Origin: Rhipicephalus microplus
Taxonomy: Eukaryota; Arthropoda; Arachnida; Ixodida; Ixodidae
DNA length: 64,000 bases
Assembly (NCBI RefSeq): GCF_043290135.1
Contig: NC_134701.1
Span: 99,378,202 to 99,442,201 of the forward strand
Reading direction: 5' to 3'
Position numbers and translations under genes: made by a program. This document shows, piece by piece, positions 23,064-36,780 of this stretch; the first letter of the stretch is position 1; each line of letters begins with the position of its first letter. A model generated the notes under the pieces. It was not told where the DNA came from and did no database searches. It worked only from the letters and a program-made list of their open reading frames with translations.

Positions 23064-23589
23064 TCAGTTTTTCAAAGCTTCAAGAATGAATGCCATCACT
23101 TTGAAGTGTGATTATCATTTTCTAGATTCGCTGACCCTAGAATTCATGAGCCTCTGGTAATTTACAAGATGAACTTTTCAATTTTGTGGACATGGCACAT
23201 TACACTATGAAAATAAAAATGCTGAAAAAGCACTGTGTATGGCTAGTTTCGATATGTTATGTTTTATAACAATGCGAGGGCGAAATTATTGGGGCTAAGG
23301 TGATTAGGTTGTGGTATTTCAGCTATTAATTCTAGAACTTTTTTGTGTTTCTCGCAGGTAAGAGAGGGACAGCAGCTGACAACCAACACCACTGGTGCGC
23401 ACGGCGCACTGTTTGGGGTAAATATTTCTATCATTGAATTGGTCTCTGCAACGTTTTGCTCCTGCACACAGTCAATAATTTGGCACTAAGTAAAGTACAG
23501 CTGACCTGAGCTATCATGCCGGTCTGGTTACGATGGCCAAGTGAATGATTCGTGAATTAATCAATAGTTCCTTGAACAATTGTTGTAAT
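23064..23589. other. Stretch without recognisable genes
   Basis: Short overlapping ORFs only; no repeat recognised. Confidence 0.4.
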
Positions 23590-23880
23590 GAATAAGTTTA
23601 TCCTGAAGGAGTAACACTACCTCTCCCAGGGATGATTTCTCGGAGTCAACAATTAGACGTTATGAGAGTAACGTTTTTTGTGTTAGAAATCATTACCGAA
23701 AATAAGCTGTTAGTACTTACTTGAGTAACAATTAGCCCTCTCAGGAGCAACTCTTAGTTATCTTGCAGTACTCTTTCAAGGACTAACCGTGAATTTTCTT
23801 GCAGCATATAAAAAAAAGAATAGTTTTTTCAAATCAGTTGATCCCCAGAAGGACTAACCACCTACCTCTTTTAGTCTTTT
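23590..23880. repeat. Degenerate minisatellite (GAGTAAC / AGGACTAACC)
   Basis: Words GGAGTAACAC, GAGAGTAACG, TGAGTAACAATTAG, AGGAGCAACTC, AAGGACTAACCG and AAGGACTAACCA recur at 30-60 bp spacing. Similar in style to 4380-4620 and 63640-63990. Confidence 0.45.
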
Positions 23881-26867
23881 GTTTTTTGGAGTGCAGTGGC
23901 GCTACTTTGTGAGCCTTCTAGCTAGAAGGAGAGCGAGATTGAACAAAAAGATACAGGAGCAGTCAAACTGGATTAGTCAAAGCTATTCTGCTGGTCACGA
24001 CGTCACGATATACCTACAAAATTTTCATAGAACTGGAAGGAGGTTTTGGAACCAGCTCGTGCGTCGTTGTGACAATAATGAGGTGCAAACTTTAGTTTTC
24101 GCCGTACATAATACTATTATTTGGTGCCTATTATTCATGCACAGAGGAGAAACATTATTTGAACGGTGACTGGTATTTTCTTTTTGTCAAGCCGCTGCTG
24201 GCGTAATTCAAACTACCATCATGCAGCGATTTTTTACTTAACATAGTGTAACGACCACCTTTACTCGTTGATTGGATTCCAAGTCTGGCGTAAGCTGCGG
24301 TGACCAAACGAGTAGATCACGTCATAAAACCTCATGAATTACGTCATGAAAAGGTGCGCTTACTGCTACATTAGTTCCTCTAAGTCGTGACAAGCTTCAG
24401 TACGAATACAACAGACCATTCGCTGCATCGTAAACATAAAGCCATATAGACAAAACTTGAAAGTACGCACCGCAGCAAACCTGCCACGTGTCTCATGAAA
24501 CCATCAAATGAAACTACGATCTGAAAAGGGCTTTGAAACTTCTTGCATTATTACCTAATAGTGTTGTCACCACCGAATTTTCACTCAGCTGCCAAACCCT
24601 CTTGCCTTTCCTTTTCTTACCTTCCCTCTGTCTGTCTCTTACATTTTAATGAGATGATGGCTTCAACAGACACACCCTTAAGGATCTAATAATAACTCTG
24701 TACATTGCGGAACTTTGTCGCAGTATTAGAGAACGTGAAGCAACAAAACCCACTGGGCCACTTTCGCACTAGCCTTAGTCGACTTGAACCTGCAAGACAT
24801 CTTCTTTTTTTGTCCGTCGATATATCAATTCCGCCTCAATCTCTTCATATATATTTGTGCACAGAACATGACTTTAAACTGCCTCCTAGAACCGTGGCTT
24901 TACAAACATCTTGCACCTCACCTTCTACTGTACTGCCTACTTTATCGGAGCAACTTTGGTCAGAGGATCATGTCATCTATGTCACGTGGCGACGTACTCA
25001 TGTCCTGTCCAATAACTTCACAAAATTTTGCAATGTGTGACGTCACTATGACATTCCTAAGTATCTCGTTAAGTTATGGTAACGCTTTGGGGCCCTCGTG
25101 TTGAAGCTGGCCTCGCAGGACGCTGAAGCCACCTTCGGTCTATTTTCGCGCTTCATGAGGAATCAAGGTCTTCTACCCTAATAAAGTTCATTCAAACGGC
25201 AAAACTCTTATACAACGTACTGCATAATCTGATTTTTCTGTAGTAGAGCCTCATAGCTACATAACCAGTCATCACTAAATATACTGAGAGCACCTGCGAT
25301 TACTTCACGGAGGAGCAAAAAAAGTAGAATGAGGACTTGGAACCACCAAAGAAAACCTGACTACGCCAGGGGGATACGCTGCATGCTCGTATAGAAGAGC
25401 AGAGACCCAATTACGGAGAATACGCGTGCTTTCTGGCTGGGTAATTTGGCCTAATTGCACAGCTCAAGTGAATAGCATTTTTCGGCTTGCAACAATAAAG
25501 GGTTGCAGCGCACCCAGATAACGACATGTTCTCTGACACCCAGAGCACCAGCACTTCATTAATTGCTGGTTTCATGCATATGCCTGCCTTCCTTGCCTTT
25601 TGCCGACCATCAATATTCACGTCATTATACTGTTATTCAGCTGAGCATAAATACTATGATCATGCTTTTTCATGGTTGTTCTGATAGGAATAATGCAAAC
25701 GAGCCTCGTATTTTCTTATGGCGATGATTGTATGAGTCTGCCGCAAGTTAATCATTCTCAATGTTGTCGCACGATTTATAACCGCGATCAAAACTCTGTC
25801 AGCACCGGTCATGCACCCTAGCTGACATTTTGACAATTGCCTGGTGTTCTTCAAGGCTAGAACTGATTTGAGGAGGATTTGAGCCTAGAGACAAGACCAC
25901 TCGTTGATATGTCAGCTCGAGCGCACGACCCCTGTTTACGAAAGTTTTCATTCCAAGCTTTCATCTTCTTAATCAAGGCGTCCCAACCACGTTATTCCCG
26001 TAAGCCCCAAAAAGTGCCCATAAGCAGAGAAACAACGAACAAAATAACAACCAGTTGACTTATTTTCATAGGAGGGCTTCACTCAAGCAGATATGTAACA
26101 TGCGAAGTATCCCTAAACAACCGGCATATGGCTTCTGCAAATATATATTCTCCTTGATTCAGGGAAAATATATTTGAATAAATTCAAATACGGGCTTACT
26201 TAGAAACCTTCATCGTCCAGCACCACTGAGCCTAAACTTCCAGCAGTAGGTCAACTCACCAAACAGTGTGGACACAAAAATGTGATTCCATAACACCTAA
26301 AACAGGCCATACAACGTCGACATGTCGAAGGCCCATGTCAAAGCATGTGTTCTTTTCTTACCGCGAAAAACCTTTTATTGCGAGTAAGGTGACTTTGAGA
26401 TGGTTAACTCGGATGGTAGTTTGCAGGCCAATACGGTGCACTATGCTCGCAAGCGTGCTGGTTTTACAGCAGCAGCTGTCATAAGATCGCAACGAGGATG
26501 TCTCAGGTGTCCGTCACCACCGGCGTCCGTAACAGCTGTCCCGAGAAATAAGAGAAGAAATGAAGTGAGTCAAAATATCAAGAATTCAACGGAACTCGAG
26601 CATGGTGTCTGCATCATGTGAGCTGAGTATTGCCCCATTAAGGCATGCTGGGGCATAAAAATCTTGCGCACGCGTGCCTCAAAAAAGCGTTATTTTGAAA
26701 ATTCACTGTGTTGATATCCGCGATTCTATAGTACTCATATGAAGATCTTTACTTCCCAAAATTATGATATGATTAGAAGAGATGCCGTACTGAAGAGCTC
26801 CGACAGTTTTGACTATCAAGTGTTTCTTTAACATGACTGACATTGCAATGTATGAGAATATCTACTA
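23881..26867. other. Stretch without recognisable genes; possible retroelement 3' end near 25175
   Basis: Two overlapping 106-111-codon frames at 24705-25104 are not recognisable. Downstream at about 25178-25197 the sequence CTAATAAAGTTCATTC looks like the 3' end of a polyadenylated element or transcript. GAAGTGAGTC near 26562 resembles a splice donor, but no complete exon is convincing. Confidence 0.35.
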
Positions 26868-26970
26868 TTTCGGCTCCATATAAATTCGACTGCCACTACC
26901 ACGATCGCGCCTGTGACCTTCGGGTCAGCAGCCGAGCACCTAAGCCATCGTTCCACCGAGGTGTACAACA
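26868..26970 (-). mobile_element. Degraded 5' part of a Ruka-type SINE
   Basis: On the minus strand: GGTGGAACGATGGCTTAGGT (box A-like), CGGCTGCTGACCCGAAGGTC and then a TATGGAGCCGAAAT block, in the same order as the tRNA-related head of the copy at 22830. Extra bases lie between the head and the ATGGAG block. The 3' body is missing. Confidence 0.6.
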
Positions 26971-27427
26971 TACGCAAAATAATGCTGTAGAAAAGTGAAA
27001 TAGCAACCCGGGCTCACAGAACGTGAATTCTGCAACTGGGCGTCACACCATATAAATTGCATTACGAGTAGGTCGTTGAATGCTTCTAACTTATTACAAC
27101 GGGTTCAATCCTAACTATTCATGATCATTAGCCACCAAATAAAGAGACGGAGTTGTAAGTACCTTACAAGCATACTTGTAATACTAGACCCAACAGTGTT
27201 TGCAATGTGTTCTAGAAATGACCACTTTCAGCTTTCGGTATGACTATCACTCCTGGAAGAGTCATAGCTTCCACTGCGGCTTCGATTTCTGCGGTGGCTT
27301 GGCGTTCCTAAAAGCCTCCTCCCGTTTACCACCACCCAATTGAGGTCCCTAATGGTGACACGTACAACTTTACATCGTAGGAGTGAAGCAGTTATTCGCA
27401 ATAAAATTGCGTTGAAGTCAGCGATGG

Positions 27428-27655
27428 TAGATTAAGTTGGTACGGTAATCGGCTGCTGATCTGAAAACCGTGGATTCAATCTCGGTGGTCGCATTTCAAT
27501 GGCGGCAAATTGGTAAGTGTCCATGTTATGAGGAATGTTAGTACACCCTAGAAAAGACCACACAATCGAGATTTCCGGAGTCCTCAAATAGTGTTTCGTT
27601 GCACCCACCCACCGGTCCACCCTTAACTACAGCGTCACTCATAATGATATTGCAG
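27428..27655 (+). mobile_element. Diverged Ruka-type SINE
   Basis: GGTACGGTAATCGGCTGCTGA, GTGGATTCAATC, GCATTTCAATGGCGGCAAA, a GAGATTTCCGGAG block and AGCGTCACTCATAATGATAT follow in the same order as in the copy at 22830. About 35 bp around 27585-27620 (CACCCACCCACCGGTCCACC) are foreign. The tail after ATGATAT is lost. Confidence 0.8.
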
Positions 27656-30639
27656 TTTTTGTACGTATAAATACAAACGGCTTAACTGAGCTGGAACTGG
27701 TGAAGCAAAAAAAAAATGCATGCATGCTATTCGCCTTCCTACACTTGCGCTCGCTTACAGGCGCCAATTGCTTATTGCTGTGCGTTTGAAAAAGGCTTAG
27801 CTGCTCGCACGAAAGGGCCAAGGGTTTGAAAGCTGGTTCCAGTGCAGGGATTAAAGGGATCACGGCATGAAAATATCCCTCACACAATTTGAATGTCACT
27901 CACCGTATACAAGCCAACACAGACCGATTACTCGGATTTCGAGAACGCACGCTCGAATACAAAACGAGAAAAGCGTCTCCTAAACGACATTGCCTAGTTC
28001 AGGGCCTCTCTAGCGAGCGCTTCATGTTTTCTTTCTAATGACCTTTATCTGCGAGTAACAGGCACATCCTGTCTAACAGTCGTTCGTTCTTAAACGAATA
28101 AATGTGAGATAAGACAAAATGCTGTCGCAGATTGTCAGCCTCCCCATTCTGTTCTTACAGAAATTAGGCCATAGATGCTCGTAGTTATGCAAGATTGAAG
28201 CCCTAGGGACCATGCTTGTTTTGAGCTACAAGCGCAAAAGCTTCTTCCCTCCTGCACTGTTTTTTTAAACTCTGCACTGTTGAAATATTTTAAAAATGAC
28301 CTAGAATCAGGTCATGCAAAACTTTTTGTTAAAGGTTCTGGAGCCTCGCAGGGGTATAAGCAAATATTCTAACTTGTTCGAAAGAAAGAAATCTGAATAC
28401 AAATGAACAAAACTGTAAAGTGATGAATCTGAATAGCACACCTTATCATCTTATTCTTGTATTTTCTACTATTCTTTTTAAATCACCTTGAATTTTCTCT
28501 TATCAGGGCGACAAACTTGATACATATGTTTCTCATTACGCCCCTGCCTTCAGCATTGCTTTTATGGCTATTTTTCTATTTTGTGAATGGTGATATCTTA
28601 TATTGTCTAATGAAACACTTTCTTCGAGCAGTTCGTTGTTATTCCGCTAAAATAACCAGCGTTTTATACGTCTCTGCCTTATGAACGTCAAGGTGTAGTC
28701 AATCGTTCTGAGTGCTATTTCTATCCTTCCAGTGTAAATCGCGTTGATATAAAATTTCGCAAGAGAAAATCCGCCTTCACTTATCGTCCCTTAACAATTT
28801 TGCCGATGAAGATTTCAACCATTACCGGTCTTGTAGGTTAAAGTTCTATTAAAAAACACACCGATATTCGCATGCATTTGTATTATTATTGGCACCATGA
28901 TATGACAGGTATTGTCAGTGCATTCTGACGTCGGTGATAATTTACTGAAATCGCTCAAAAAATAAAAAGTCTCCAGGTGAAGCAACGAATCTTACATAAT
29001 AAAAAAGACAAAGGTATGCATACCAGTTTTTGTTCAATACCGGAAACATATACAAGCATTCTAAGTGGCTATAAAAATCGAAAGCAAACTACATGATGTC
29101 TTTGGTAAAAAACATCAAATACTTCACGTACTTGCAAGCAAAAGCCTTCCTACTCAATAGGCTGAAAACTAAGCTGTAGAACACTAGTTCATATTGGTGT
29201 CGTACACTTTCCGCTATCAATATTGCACACCTGCATTTGCACTCATTATAATGAAAAATGCCAGTTTGTTTCCTTCGAATAAGTATGGCTTCTCCTAACT
29301 CCATTTTTTATCCGGCTCATGATGGCGTGTATCGAGGAAGTTGTTTTGGACGGTCGACCTAACGCTAGAATGCAAACGAACCAAGAAAAGGATCATAAGC
29401 GGCTAAGCTTTGGGAAAATACGCCAGGAGTATAGAGAAGAATTATTCTTTTCTTTCTATATTTTATGAGCAATAAAAGGAAAACTAGATTGTGTATACTT
29501 TGTTAAAGTTTGCTGATAGAAATGTGTTCTTACTGCAGCTGGTGATTATGACTCAGTAACTAAGTGGAATCACATTTCTCCTTTCCTTATCTTCCTTTAT
29601 GAAGGCAAAAAAGTTGACTTACAAGTATGATACAGAGAGATCAGTCATAACCGAAACAAATACAGGCTCACCTTAATCAAGAAAGTTATTGCAATGCCTA
29701 TTTTTTTTAAAGCACGGCTGAGGCAAAATGCGCCAAGAAAGCAGACGTGAATACAAAGGGTGTTTTTGAATACAATAGTTCTCCTTATAAAGAAGACAAA
29801 GTGTAACTATTACCAAATTACTGGTGCAGTTTTACCATCCTCTCTTATAAATAAAACACTCCTTAGTGTAAAAACTTGTAAGCACCTGCTTCACACTTTA
29901 AGGACGTTACGTGCAATAGTTGAAGCCGTGGCTCGCCACAAAGAACAATTAGGCCTGACGAAAGCGCAATGCGTTGGATAATTCAATGACCTTCTCGCTA
30001 CGCAATGCGCATTCTGTGACGCCTGGTTGTCACATCACTGTTGTAAAGCACATGTAGATGCGTTTCTTCACCCGGCAAAAAGACTCCGTAGGGTCAGTTC
30101 GCAACGGAGTTTCAAGCACTGACGTCTTCCAATTCAGTGGACTAATTTCGAACTACCACACAGAGGGCTAAGATTTGAATACTATTTTAAATGCGGTATT
30201 TTTATTTACTCAGTTGTTTTTCCCATTTGATGCGATAGTTGTGGCGGACACCAGTGGAGGGGGCAAGAAAAAAATATGGTGACAAAGTTTGCCCTTCTGA
30301 TCTCACAAGACATTTCACTGTAGAAAAGCGTAAAACATATGGCCGACCGTGCGAGCTAGAAGCACAAACTCTGCATCACACGTGCGTTGCGCTGCCTTTC
30401 CTATTTCCAGCATTCGTGTGTTTATTTTCTTGGTCTTTATATAGACGTGCAGAACATTTACCACTAGGAGTATGTGAAAGGTTCGGTAAATACCGCCAGT
30501 CGGACTAGCTGTGAAACGTAATTCTCGTACTAGAGAAGGTTGTGAGGATTTGATTTGCACGAAAATATATATATTCGTAGAACCACAAGCAAACACGAAA
30601 AGGGATTGATCAAATTAGCAAAGCGTACACTGACAAGCA
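27656..30639. other. Stretch without recognisable genes
   Basis: No repeat family or exon recognised. The ORFs are below 100 codons and mostly overlap on both strands. Confidence 0.4.
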
Positions 30640-30860
30640 TGCCCTAACAAAAATGCTATATCTGAACCTATATAAAAATTTGGTACATAGAAGTATAGTG
30701 CCTTATATGGCCATATTTGCCCAATTTGATATACTCTTATAAGGGAGCTTTATATATTTTAATATATGGCCATATCTGGGGAATTTTTATATGCTCATAT
30801 TTCAGATTTTTGTATATTTTTATATAGGGGCATTACTAAACATTTTTAATTATATAAAAA
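30640..30860. repeat. Degenerate ATATGGCCATAT satellite
   Basis: Variants of CTTATATGGCCATATTTGCC, AATATATGGCCATATCTGGG and TTTTATATAGGGGCAT recur at about 30-60 bp, with TATATAAAAA between them. The palindromic core TATATGGCCATAT is shared with 57810-58105. Confidence 0.7.
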
Positions 30861-32943
30861 TAAAGACCTAGAGTCACATTGTGCGTCTGAGGAACAATGC
30901 TGCCATTATATAAGCTATGTTCACTGGTATTTATGGAAAGTTTGTTGGCGTCAGCGACCTCGAAAGGCTCCTAACGCTACCTGTAGTAGATGCTTTACAC
31001 AGCCACAGAGCCTATTCGAAGACAAAAGTCACTTGTGAATCTTACACAGATTATGCTACTTCAGGAATGATCACATTAATTTATCTAACCAGTTTCTGCA
31101 GCCACGTGAGCTTACGTTCATGATATAATTTGAATTCATCTGATGCACACTGTTCTGACGGCAACATAACAAAAGAAGTCCTAATTGAAACGTCAGTCAC
31201 CCACATGAGTTGCTGGGATAGGCTCGGAGTCTTTGAATATATTACTCATCGGCAAAAAACAGTACATGATAATGCTTGACATTAGTTCTACATGCATATG
31301 AACCAGCGATTCAATCTTTTCGTCTTCTGGTAGCTTTCAGCTTCTCCTCCACGCTGCCAGCTGCTCTGCATTGGAAGTTTCATTTTCATGCTTCTTCGCG
31401 TGAACTTGAACCACCTGAAATAAATCAAACCCAAACTTTATGTGACTCAAAAGTTTCACGCAGGACACGAAAATTGTAATAAACTGACGGCAAAACCATC
31501 AATAAGCAGCAGAGCACCGTGAAAAAGTGGTAAGGGCCTCAAAAGATATGTTATGCTTATCACATTTGCAGCACCAATATTTAGGCGGTATGTATTTGAT
31601 ATAAGTAGCATGATTACGCAGCTATAGGCAGGTAGAAAACTCTGCGTACATTACAATGCAATTCTAAACCAAAACTGTCTTTGCAGAACTCAGAACAGCA
31701 GTAAAGCAGTCAGCAAAGTGGCCACTGAACAGTTTCAATGAAATGTGCAAAGAGTGGCGACAGTAATGAGGTGCTTCATTGGCAAAGCTCATTTAAAAAA
31801 TCTTCAAATATAAAATTTACCACTACAGATCATTAGATGTGTGACTCGTACTCCGAATGCTGTATCAATAAAACGATGAACTGATTAATTGTCATGGTTG
31901 TGCAACAGTCCGTTTAATATTGGTACAGTCTTATTTAAAAACATGTTGTTCACATTGAAGGCTAGAAAAATGAGTACAACGTGTCAAGGGACATCAAAAT
32001 TGTGAGTGCAAATTCTGCAATCTTTTATATTTAAAATTAGTAGGTATACGCATCATTGATTACCACCTTAAAATCGGGTGTACTTAACATTAGAGAGCAT
32101 TAAAAAAAAGTAGGTGCTGGACTATCTGTTTGAGAAAATGATAACTTTATGTTTCTAAGTCCCAATGATAGACATATATTATTCTTTTTTCATGTGCATT
32201 ATTTTCTCCCAAAAAAAGACTAATGTCATCTTTTGTGAAGTCATCATCTTGCTTTTCTTCTCCATTTGGTTGAAGTTCTGCGTGACGCTAAACCCCTCAT
32301 GGGAATAAATTAGTTGTTCTTGTATGCTAGGCTGAACAGTAATCTACCTGCCTGCTTAGCCCACGTGATGTGCTTGTACTTTACTTTGATCCCTTTAGTG
32401 GTAAATAGGTTTGCCCAATTGAAAGAAGAACGACGAAGAATATTTGAGGAAAGCTATTTTTCGCTACATTTCATATATTCAATGTAACAGGTACGTAAGA
32501 ATGTAGTGATTACTATTGAAAATTGGCCTAGTGAAGTGTTTTGGATGCCGAAAATTTTTTAAAGGGTCATGAAATGCTTTTCAGGAGTTTTCAACTGCAT
32601 GTGTATTCAGAACGCTGGCCTTCTTTTCAATATAATATACCTCAAATTATTTCATCGTCCAGGTTCATTCATTAGCTATTACAGCACAATATCACTTTCT
32701 CAGCTTACGTTGCCCTCAACTTTACAAGCTGATGTCATTTTAAGTGAGCCATTTAGTCTCTGTCATAAAAAAACACGGTAGTGAAGCGAAGTTTATTGAG
32801 CTAAAGCTGACTAAAGTTCCTAGCATTATACCACTTTGACTGCTACACCATAAAGAAGTCACAAACAATCTTTATGCTTTCTTTATTTTGCGGCGCTGTA
32901 TGATGACACATCTATACAGTAGTAAGCCACCCGAAACACGCTG
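30861..32943. other. Stretch without recognisable genes
   Basis: AT-rich sequence up to the 3' end of the I-clade LINE. No recognised repeat. Confidence 0.4.
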
Positions 32944-33155
32944 TAATACATATAGTGAGAATTTATTAGAAGGCAGAGAGGTCGGCCTGAGCTAGTTCGC
33001 TCTAGCCTGCTACTCTACGCAGGGGATAAGAGAAAAGGGAAGGAAAGAGGGATGAAGGGTGATGATGGGGACAAGAAGAGGTGGTGCGTATGTACAGTAG
33101 TTACTTAGCATAGTACCCCACAGTCTAGTTTCTAGTCCAGTGCTCTTTTTAAAGT

Positions 33156-36100
33156 CTAGAACAGCCTTTGTAGCAGTTTTTGACACTGGTCGTTCATTTC
33201 TGACAATATGTGGCTTTCACTTAATGGTGTTCGTCCAATGCTTGCCAACGTTGCAGTTAACATTTTTCTTTGCGCCACGTATAATCCACCGTCACAAAAT
33301 ATGTGAGCTATCATTTCGCGCACTTGGCAGCGTTCACAATTTGGGCTGTCCGCACGGCCGATTAGGTGGGTGTAGTGGCGAGTGAATGCGACGCCCAGGC
33401 GAATTCGGTGCAGTATATTAGCATGTCTTCGCCTGATTTTATCTGGAAGACGGAACGTCATACCGGGGTCCCGCAGGCGCTTGTTCCGGTGATCTGGTAG
33501 TGACCAGTAAGTGGCAGCGCATTCGCGCATGAGTGATCTCAACAATGTGTTGACGTCACTTCGCGAGTAGGGTACTTTGACGTGCATAGGAGCGTTATAT
33601 ATTGCCGCTCTTTCTTCGCTATCGGCTGTTTCGTTGCCAACCAGGCCGAAGTGTCCAGGAATCCATTGGAGTGTAATCAAGTGTCCGCTCCTGTGTGTTA
33701 GGTCAAATGCTTGGACGATTCTTAACGCTAACTCGTAAAATTCGCCTCTTCTTGAGCAAGAATGGATAGCTTGAAGCGCTGATTTTGAATCAGACAGAAT
33801 CGTCCATTTACGCGGTGCTTGGTCATTCACAAATTTTATAGCTTCCTGTATAGCAACAAGTTCTGCAGCTGTCGAAGATGACCTATGATCTAATTTGTAC
33901 TGTCAAGAAATACTGAGTTGAGGGATCACGAAGGCTGCCGCTGAGGCGGATAAAGTCACGGATCCATCGGTGTAAATGTGCACAGAGTCGCTGTATCGGT
34001 CATCTAAGTGTGCCAAGGTGAGTTGCTTGAGGGCAATATTTGAAACACGTGACTTATACAAAATTACACGTATGTGAAGGCACACCAGCGGTTTAGTCAA
34101 TGTCCATGAAGGCAATGCAGGGATTACGGCAGGTGCAAAGCCTGAAGGGATCATGTGCCTATGCGTATCGAGGCATCGCGAATAGGTACAGGCTGGTCGG
34201 TCCACTTGTAGCGAAGACAACGGGTACTGTGCATGTCGGTTCAGCATACGACGGAGCACTCGAAGAAGCTCACAGCACGTGTAAACCTGTATAGGGTAGG
34301 TGCGTGACTCCTCTATAGTGCCAGAGGTGGACGTGCACCGTGGCAGGCGAAGGCATATTCTCAGTGCTCGTGCCTGAACGCTCTCTAAAGTACGAAGGCA
34401 AGTTGCCCGCATGCTGAAAAACACATGTGAGCTGTACCTTATATACCCCACAAACAATGCCTTGTAAAACTGCAGAAGACTTTTCTCCGAAGGGCCCCAT
34501 CCCAGTCCTGCTATAACACAAAGAACATACACAAAACTGATTAGTTTGTTTCGCAGCACAGTCACATGCTTTGACCAGGAGAGGTTGCGATCAATGACGA
34601 CCCCTAAACAGCGGTAGTGCTTGATCACGGGAATCACTGTTCCGTTAGCGAAGATTGGGTACCGTGACATTGATTTCTTTGTAAATGCCTATGCAGCACA
34701 TTTTGCTATAGAAAGTTCCAGGCCCTGACGACGTAAGTACTTAGATGTTATTGATGTGCCTTGTTGTAGCCTTGCTCGCAGTTGTGGTCGCGTTGCTCCA
34801 GATGCCCATATGCATATGTCGTCCGCATACGCACTGATTGTGGGAAGCTCAGCTTCAAGGCCAATGAGTGCTATGTTAAAAAGCATGGGGCTCAGGACGG
34901 CACCTTGCGGAACTCCACGGCTTACGAGGTGCCTGGCCGTGTCACCGTCGGATGTCGACATAAAAATGGTACGTCGTCTGAGATAGCTCCCTATCCATGC
35001 GTGTAGGCGGCCACCTACACCGATGTCTTCAATAGCGTCAAGAATAGCCTCATGGTAGACGCTATCGTCCGCGCCCTTTATATCTAAGAAAATGGCCCCT
35101 ACCAGTCTCCGACATTGTCTTTCCTTTTCAACAGAAGAAACTAGATCTACAACACCGCCTATAGATGATCGACCTCTACGTAAGCCATTCATAAAATCTG
35201 GTAAGCCGACATTATTCTCTAGTAGCCATTCAAATCTTGCCAGCACCATGCGTTCCATCACCTTACCGAGGCAACTGGCTAGGACAATGGGTCTATAAGA
35301 AGACAACTCGTGTGAACACTTGCCTGGTTTCACTAAGGCCACTATGCGGCTGCGCTTCCAAGTCTCTGGGACTGTCGCTGTTTCCCACGTAGAGTTGTAG
35401 AACGACAAGAGAGCTTGCCTTGCTTCCTGGCTGAGGTGATAAAGAGCCGAATAAGTAAGTCCGTCAGGCCGTTGTGCGGACAACCGTCGGGACGTAAAAA
35501 TCGCAGTGTCGAGTTCGTGCATTGTGAATGGTAAGTCGAGGCGATTGTCGCTGGATGGCAGTGAGGCTAAACACGAAGGTGATATCGATGAGGAGGACAT
35601 ACCTACGAGTAAGTGGCAGTAATCTTCTGCAACCTCTACTTCAGGTCGACCTTGCTTTAGAGCTAAAGATCGGAAAGGGAACAACTGTTGAGTGGGCATC
35701 TGACGGCTTCGGGCAGTTTGCCATATTCGATACAGGGGTTTTCTGGGATCAAGAGAGCTACAAAATACCCACCACCGTTGCCTATCGAGCTTATAGAGGT
35801 GTCGCAATACATGTCGTTGTGCTTGTCGTGCTGTAGATAGGTGAGATGGTGATTTCGTCCTCTTGTATTTTCTCCCTGCCCGGCGACGGATGGCACGAAG
35901 GTATTCATATTGTGCGTCAAGTTGTGATCTTGGTAGCGACACATTCACAAGTTTCGTATGCGTTGTTAAGGCTGATGCAATTAGGCTTTCTATTTCCGAT
36001 ATAGATTGAATGTTCTTGCACTGAGCATTTACAGAAGCTTGGAATCCTGGCCAGTCTACGCTTTTCACAGGCAGGGGAGTCAAACGACGGAATCCTTTTA

Positions 36101-36773
36101 GCTGTATATATGTAGGGAGAGGGTCACTTCCATGTGTTTCAACGTCTACGAACCAACAGGTGGTAGGCAAGAGACTTCTGCTCACAAAACATACGTCTAA
36201 ACAGCTGCTGTACGATGCGCCACGGAGGTAAGTAGGTGAGCCATCATTAATGAACATCAGGCCTTGATTGACCACAAAATCGGCAATTTCCCTACCGCGG
36301 GTGTTCATTGAGGCAGAACCCCACATGGGATGATGTGCATTAGAATCGCCAACTAATACATGCGGTCCAGGGCAAGCTTGGAGCACAGACAAGAGATGGG
36401 AACAGTCCACGTGGCTTCTAGGAGAAATGTATCCACCAATGATTGATATTGAACGTCACTTGCGCTTCATAGATAGGCAAATATAGTCGTTAGAAGCATC
36501 AGGAGCCACGGCATGTCTCATTTACGTTAAATCTTAACGTACGAATATCATTACTTTGCTCGCATTTCGATCATCACGTGACCACAAAGTGACGTATCCG
36601 GAAATACGAAACGACGACATCATATTCGGCTCACATATTACAACCAACGGAAAATTGTATTTGAACATCCGTTGTCGAAAGTCAGACAATCGGCTTCGCA
36701 AACTTCGTGCGTTCCACTGCAATATAGCAGAGGTGCGCACACGTTCATCGAAGAAATTCGCCATATTGTTCAT
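33156..36773 (-). pseudogene. I-clade LINE ORF2: endonuclease, reverse transcriptase, RNase H
   Basis: One reading frame covers about 1206 codons and is broken by five in-frame stops (TAA 36534, TAA 36522, TGA 36456, TAG 34689, TGA 33903) but no frameshift. Order: APE-type endonuclease (ILQWNARSLRSRL at the start, LVGDSNAHHPMWGS near 36350), RT with WKRSRIVALVKPGK, SSYRPIVLASCLGKVMERM, motif A LDIKGADDSV near 35080 (the aromatic residue usual before the second Asp is replaced by Asp), GVPQGAVLSP, and YADD at 34818-34829. RNase H follows with YTDGS near 33965, LSDSKSALQAI near 33790 and GNETAD near 33630. A Cys-His cluster (CERCQ...H) lies near 33310. The protein would copy its RNA at a nicked chromosomal target. 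As it stands it cannot be made full length. Confidence 0.9.
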
Positions 36774-36780
36774 GGAAGTG